DNA of 64,000 nt from Bacteroidales bacterium. Its GTDB lineage: Bacteria > Bacteroidota > Bacteroidia > Bacteroidales > Muribaculaceae. Below the pieces are notes generated by a model. That model searched no databases and was not told the origin of the DNA. It saw only the letters and a program-made list of their open reading frames with translations. Within the stretch, counting starts at the first letter, position 1, and each line of letters opens with the position of its first letter. Location: positions 1-64,000 of the forward strand of contig SFEA01000012.1 in NCBI GenBank assembly GCA_004557385.1, in the 5' to 3' direction. The position numbers and the translations under genes are program-made. Positions 60,004 to 64,000 of the stretch are shown here, in pieces.

Positions 60004-62067
60004 CTATTCGTGGGGCTTGTGTGGTTCTTTAGGAAATTGTATGATTATGGCAAGACCGTCGGTGTAATCTTTGTCGCAACAGATGGTGCCATTCATTCGC
60101 TTGAGCAACTCGCGGCAAATCGACAATCCGAGTCCGCTGCCCGGGTTGAAGGTGTCCACTTTCTCGAAACGCTCAAAAATCAGCTCTTTCTTGTCGTTGG
60201 GCACACCTATGCCGGTGTCTTCGATGCGTATGTTCACGTTCAATGCGTCGAGGGTGATTGTGGTTTTCACATGTCCCTCTTTGGTGAACTTGAAAGCGTT
60301 GGAATATACGTTTTCAAACACCTTGCCAAGGCGTAAAGCGTCGGTTACGATTTCGATGTCGTTGCTTGGGCTGTCGATTATAGTTTTCACTTTGCTGTTT
60401 TGGTACGGAGCCAATGCAGCGGCTATGATGTCCATTAGGTTGGCACTTTGCCAAGAAAGCATCACGCGGTTCGAGTCGATACGTCCTAACGACAAGATGT
60501 TGTTGATAAGCACCATAAGCGAGTCGGAGTTGGCTCGGATGATGTTGGCATAGTCGCGCAGTTCGGCATTTTCGCCGGCGTTTTCAACAAGCAGGTTGCT
60601 GAAGCCCACAATGGCATTGAGCGGGGTGCGAATCTCGTGACTCATGTTTGAGAGGAAGGTCGATTTCATTCTGCCGTTTTGCATGTGCTTTTCGAGGGCT
60701 TCGCGAAGCACCGACTGGCGTTGCAGCAGCTCGGTTTCGTCGGCGCGAAGGCGCTTTTCGCTGAGCGAGAGGTGATGCCCCAGAATGCTGCTGCGGCGCA
60801 CATGGTAGCCGAACAGGGCGAGCATGATGAGCGCCACCACGAGGAACACCGAGGTGTAGATGATGTTGTTGCGCTGCCGCTCAGCCATGTATTCTTTGTG
60901 CAGGCGTTCCACGTATTGCTCGTGGCAGATGTCTTGAAATTGGCTAAAGTCGCTCAAAATCGACTTGTTATATTCGCTTTGAAGCGTGTCGTAGGCAAGA
61001 TAGTAGTTGGTGGTTGCTTCCTTGTAGCGCTTGAGGTGCTCCAGCACTTGCCCCTTGGCGTAGAGCAACGAATAAAGCGGGTCGACCGACGAGCTGTCGA
61101 GCTTGCTGATTGACTTGAGGGCGTCGTTGTAGCGCGAGCACGACGTGTAGTATTCGGCAATCGAGCGAGTGCTGCGGTCCTCCACAAACCAGTCGTCGAC
61201 GGTGGCTGATTTCGACAGTATTGTGAAGAAATAGTTGGCATTTGCCTTGTCGCCGGAGTTCACGCTGTGCAGCAGCGAGTAGGCATAGAACAGCTTGAGG
61301 CAGCGTTCGTAGAGAGCACCGCTCGATTTTGCTATCTCGCCTTTCTGGAAAATCGATTGCATCTCCTTGAGGTAGATGCTGGCGTCGCAGCACGATGAGT
61401 CCTCGGTGTAGCACTCCAGAATTTGTGTGAGCAGCTGAAAGCGGTAGGTTGGGCGTCGGCTTTGCTTCTTGAGGATGTTGTAGCCGCACGAGTAGGCGTC
61501 GATGGCTTGGGTCAAAACCTTCGTTTTCATGAACACGTCGCCCAGCAGTTCGTAGCAAGTCACCTCGCCGTCTTCGCTGTGTAGGCGTTGAGCGTCTTTC
61601 TGAAGGTCGAGCGCGGCGCCGAGGGCTTTTTCGGTGTTGCCTTTTTCGAGGTGCGCACTGCTCTGATAGTATTTGGTGTCGAAATAGCGCGAGTACACCT
61701 CAGGTTTGAGTTGCACCTCGTCGAATTTCTGAGCCCATGCAATCACACTGTCGAGTTTGTTGATGTTGAAGTAGTAACGGCAGATGTGCGAGATTGCCAT
61801 CGCTTTATAGGTGTTGCTGTAATTGTCTTTGTTTCTCGATGTCAAGCTGTAGAGCTGCTTCAGGTAGATGAGCTCGGCAGGTAGTCCGAAGTTGATGTCG
61901 GACAGCTTGCCAATCAAGCGCATCTTTTCGCGGTCGTTTTCAGCCTTCTGGAGGCTTTCCTTGGTGCGTGTTTCCAGAGTGCTGTCGACAGCGTAAGCCG
62001 AAACACTCAGCAACGCCATTGCCGCCAGCAATGCCACACGCGCAAGTTTCAGTAATGTGCGGGTCAT
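60004..62067 (-). CDS. TPR sensor histidine kinase 1
   Basis: 687 residues. Signal peptide (1-26); periplasmic TPR-like helical sensor region (about 30-395); a membrane span (about 398-418); coiled coil; HisKA with MSHEIRTPLNAIVGFSN (His phospho-site); HATPase with EDTGIGVPNDKKELIFERFEKVD and GSGLGLSICREL. No receiver or output domain, so the response regulator is encoded elsewhere. It overlaps the upstream kinase gene by 4 bases. The pair are paralogues, probably sensing related envelope or nutrient signals. Confidence 0.92.
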   Translation of the reverse strand: MTRTLLKLARVALLAAMALLSVSAYAVDSTLETRTKESLQKAENDREKMRLIGKLSDINFGLPAELIYLKQLYSLTSRNKDNYSNTYKAMAISHICRYYFNINKLDSVIAWAQKFDEVQLKPEVYSRYFDTKYYQSSAHLEKGNTEKALGAALDLQKDAQRLHSEDGEVTCYELLGDVFMKTKVLTQAIDAYSCGYNILKKQSRRPTYRFQLLTQILECYTEDSSCCDASIYLKEMQSIFQKGEIAKSSGALYERCLKLFYAYSLLHSVNSGDKANANYFFTILSKSATVDDWFVEDRSTRSIAEYYTSCSRYNDALKSISKLDSSSVDPLYSLLYAKGQVLEHLKRYKEATTNYYLAYDTLQSEYNKSILSDFSQFQDICHEQYVERLHKEYMAERQRNNIIYTSVFLVVALIMLALFGYHVRRSSILGHHLSLSEKRLRADETELLQRQSVLREALEKHMQNGRMKSTFLSNMSHEIRTPLNAIVGFSNLLVENAGENAELRDYANIIRANSDSLMVLINNILSLGRIDSNRVMLSWQSANLMDIIAAALAPYQNSKVKTIIDSPSNDIEIVTDALRLGKVFENVYSNAFKFTKEGHVKTTITLDALNVNIRIEDTGIGVPNDKKELIFERFEKVDTFNPGSGLGLSICRELLKRMNGTICCDKDYTDGLAIIIQFPKEPHKPHE

Positions 62068-64000
62068 GCCTTTACCTCCTTTCTCTCAAGCTGCTGCTCG
62101 AGGTCGATAGGGTGGTTGAACACAAAACGGGCGCCGTTGGTGTAAGTCTTGTCGACGTAAAGTTCGCCAAGGAGGGTTCGGCTGATGGCACGGCTGATGT
62201 ATAGCCCCAGTCCGCTGCCTTGCGATGTCTCGTCGGCTTTTTCGAATTGTCCGAATATGCTTTCTTCTTTGCCCGGTTTGATGCCGCAGCCAGTGTCGGT
62301 GACGGCAAACGTCACGAACACGTCGTTCAGATTGATTGACAGCGTGATGGAGCCTTCATTGGTGAATTTTGCGGCATTGCCCAGCAGGTTGGTGAGCAAC
62401 TGCTGCAAGCGGAACCGGTCGGTGAAGATTTCAATTTGCTTCTGCGGACAGTCGAAAATCACCTTCACGCCCTCTTTCACCAGAGCTTCGGTTGAGTAAA
62501 GCACCTTTTCAGCCACCTCCACCACGTTGGTTTTCTCGAGATTTACCTCAGATGCAGTGTCGTTTGGCGTGTCGATAATCTGGTTCACCAGCTTCAGCAT
62601 CAAGTCGCTGTTTGAGCGAATCAATTCGGTGAATTCGCGGTTGTCGAACTCGTCCTTGCCGATGATTGACGTAGAAAGGATTTCGCTGAATCCCACAATG
62701 GCATTGAGCGGAGTGCGAATCTCGTGGCTGATGTTTGCCATGAATTCGTTTTTCTTGCGGTTGCTTTCCTCCTCTTCGGCGATGGCGTTCACCAAGTTGG
62801 TGTTCAGGCGAGAAATCTGTTCGCGCTTAATCTTGAGGTCGGCGTTAAGTTTCTTCAGTCGTCGGGTTTTTTTGATGTTTCGATAAAGAATGCCCACCAG
62901 CACGAGCACCGCAAATGCGATGATTGCAACAGCAATGATGAGCGCCACGTGCAGCGTGTGGGCGTCGCGCAGGCGAGCGTCGTCGTTTTCGGCGTCCTTG
63001 CTGAGCTGCTTCGACAGCTGCCCGTATTGGCTGATTTCGCGCAAGAGGTTTTCATTAAGGTTGCCTCGGAGCACGTTTGTGGCTTTCTTGAGCGTGAGGG
63101 CTGATTGCTGATACATGCCGGCAGAGTGATAGGTCTGTGCCAACAGGGTCAGATATTCGTGTGTGAAGCGGTCCTTGCTCTGCAGCAGATAGTTGATGTC
63201 GTGTTCCACGTCATTCACGTTGCCATGGTGATAGTTGATATTGGCACGAATGAGCAGGAATTGAGCAAGGTTCCATTTCGAAGGCGTGTATTTGCAGTCC
63301 CACAGTCGGTTGATGGCGTCGTTCAGCTTGTCGTAGCTGTTGCTGTAGGAGAGGAGAATGGCTTTGTTCATCTCGATTGTCCAGAGGTTTTCTCTCAGCT
63401 GCTCGGGAATGTCGAGTTTGGTTTGGAGTTTTTGCACTTCTTTCTCCCAAAGCCGAATGTAATAACCGGCATTCTGATAGTCGCCGTTGAAGAAATGATA
63501 TGAAACCGCCGACGAGAAGGCGAGCATGAGCAAATTAGGGTTGCCTTGCTTGACGAGAACGTCAAGATAGTCGTCAATCATCGTCACGGCTTTATTGTCC
63601 TGGCTGGTGAATGAATATATTTCGGAGGTAATTAAAGCCACTAATGCTTGTCCAAATGGCGTGTTGTGCCGTTTTACGTCGAGCCCGAGGCGTTGCAGCT
63701 GGCTCCAAGCCGAGCGCATATCACCCGCCCAGTAGGCTACACCTATCTCATAGTAGTTGGCCATGAGCCAATAGTAAGTGCCTGCCTTGCTGTTGGCATA
63801 GATTTTCTCAGCCCATTGCTGCACCTTCTGGCGGTTGTCTTGCTCGGAATATATCCGGCAGAAACTCAAGTAGCAGTCGAGCTCGTAGGAGTTGTTGCGC
63901 AGCTGTGTTGCTACATTAAGCCTTTGGGTGTTGACGTCGAATTCTTCTGGCATATTGTAGCTCACTGCCGCCATACGCTCTAAGATGGCATATTTGTCGC
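62064..64000 (-). CDS. TPR sensor histidine kinase 2 (5' end outside window)
   Basis: The reading frame is open to the right edge (codons for DKYAILERMAAVSYNMP continue through 64000), so the first Met visible at 63974 is internal. At least 645 residues. Periplasmic TPR-like region, a membrane span (VALIIAVAIIAFAVLVLVGILY), coiled coil, HisKA (ANISHEIRTPLNAIVGFSEIL) and HATPase (TDTGCGIKPGKEESIFGQFEKAD, GSGLGLYISRA). Coupled by ATGA overlap to kinase 1. Signal unknown. Confidence 0.9.
   Translation of the reverse strand, partial: DKYAILERMAAVSYNMPEEFDVNTQRLNVATQLRNNSYELDCYLSFCRIYSEQDNRQKVQQWAEKIYANSKAGTYYWLMANYYEIGVAYWAGDMRSAWSQLQRLGLDVKRHNTPFGQALVALITSEIYSFTSQDNKAVTMIDDYLDVLVKQGNPNLLMLAFSSAVSYHFFNGDYQNAGYYIRLWEKEVQKLQTKLDIPEQLRENLWTIEMNKAILLSYSNSYDKLNDAINRLWDCKYTPSKWNLAQFLLIRANINYHHGNVNDVEHDINYLLQSKDRFTHEYLTLLAQTYHSAGMYQQSALTLKKATNVLRGNLNENLLREISQYGQLSKQLSKDAENDDARLRDAHTLHVALIIAVAIIAFAVLVLVGILYRNIKKTRRLKKLNADLKIKREQISRLNTNLVNAIAEEEESNRKKNEFMANISHEIRTPLNAIVGFSEILSTSIIGKDEFDNREFTELIRSNSDLMLKLVNQIIDTPNDTASEVNLEKTNVVEVAEKVLYSTEALVKEGVKVIFDCPQKQIEIFTDRFRLQQLLTNLLGNAAKFTNEGSITLSINLNDVFVTFAVTDTGCGIKPGKEESIFGQFEKADETSQGSGLGLYISRAISRTLLGELYVDKTYTNGARFVFNHPIDLEQQLERKEVKA

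Overview
The window looks like a chromosomal segment from a gut Bacteroidales bacterium, most likely a Muribaculaceae-type organism; the family is an inference, the order is well supported. Evidence: many promoters of the Bacteroidetes type (TTTG about 20 nt before TAnnTTTGC), GC near 50%, and lineage-typical genes (PorX and PorW-like proteins, PCMD, DUF3822, DUF3667 and DUF6249 proteins, periplasmic TPR sensor kinases, a 501-residue glutamine synthetase). It is mostly housekeeping DNA with small accessory patches. There is no CRISPR array, rRNA operon or complete transposon.

Layout. 1-99: domains V-VI of a group II intron running off the left edge. 113-5440: porX, a porW-like TPR lipoprotein and a small outer-membrane barrel. 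5.5-10.9 kb: metal ABC permease, aroA, a DUF2148 ferredoxin-like protein, a class C beta-lactamase-like hydrolase and two unknowns. 10.9-13.4 kb: a phage islet (holin, M15 endopeptidase, shortened portal protein). 13.4-19.9 kb: Na+/alanine symporter, asnA, metK behind a SAM-II-like riboswitch, SRPBCC protein, pyrE, thioredoxin. 19.9-25.9 kb: PNGase F-like enzyme, pepT, orphan vsr, slyD, rnz. 26-28.2 kb: an ECF sigma operon with its own ECF-type promoter. 28.4 kb: tRNA-Asp. 30.2-34.0 kb: a four-gene operon (steroid 5-alpha-reductase, OYE-type flavin oxidoreductase, two SDRs) resembling the gut Bacteroidales clusters that remodel 3-oxo-delta4 steroids and bile acids. 34.2-34.7 kb: YafQ-type toxin-antitoxin pair with a palindromic operator. 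35-45 kb: PCMD protein, RecD-like helicase, serpin lipoprotein, AraC regulator, two GH25 lysozymes, HAD hydrolase, ribF, upp. 45.2-46.5 kb: a repeat-rich gene-poor island. 46.5-64 kb: recO, tRNA-Glu/rpsT/tRNA-Glu, manC, glnA, DPP IV-like peptidase, miaA, a broken MFS gene, an anSME-type radical SAM protein, rsmD, a PARP-like membrane protein and two overlapping sensor kinases, the second leaving the window.

Most notable points: (1) the steroid/bile-acid reductase operon; (2) the metK leader, where one 3' strand can pair perfectly either with the aptamer's 5' strand or with the metK start codon; (3) a 125-bp promoter-leader cassette present twice 28 kb apart with one mismatch, plus related short terminated RNAs; (4) an SH3-membrane-PARP-like protein; (5) an isolated phage lysis/portal islet. 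All functional statements are sequence-based predictions made without database searches.
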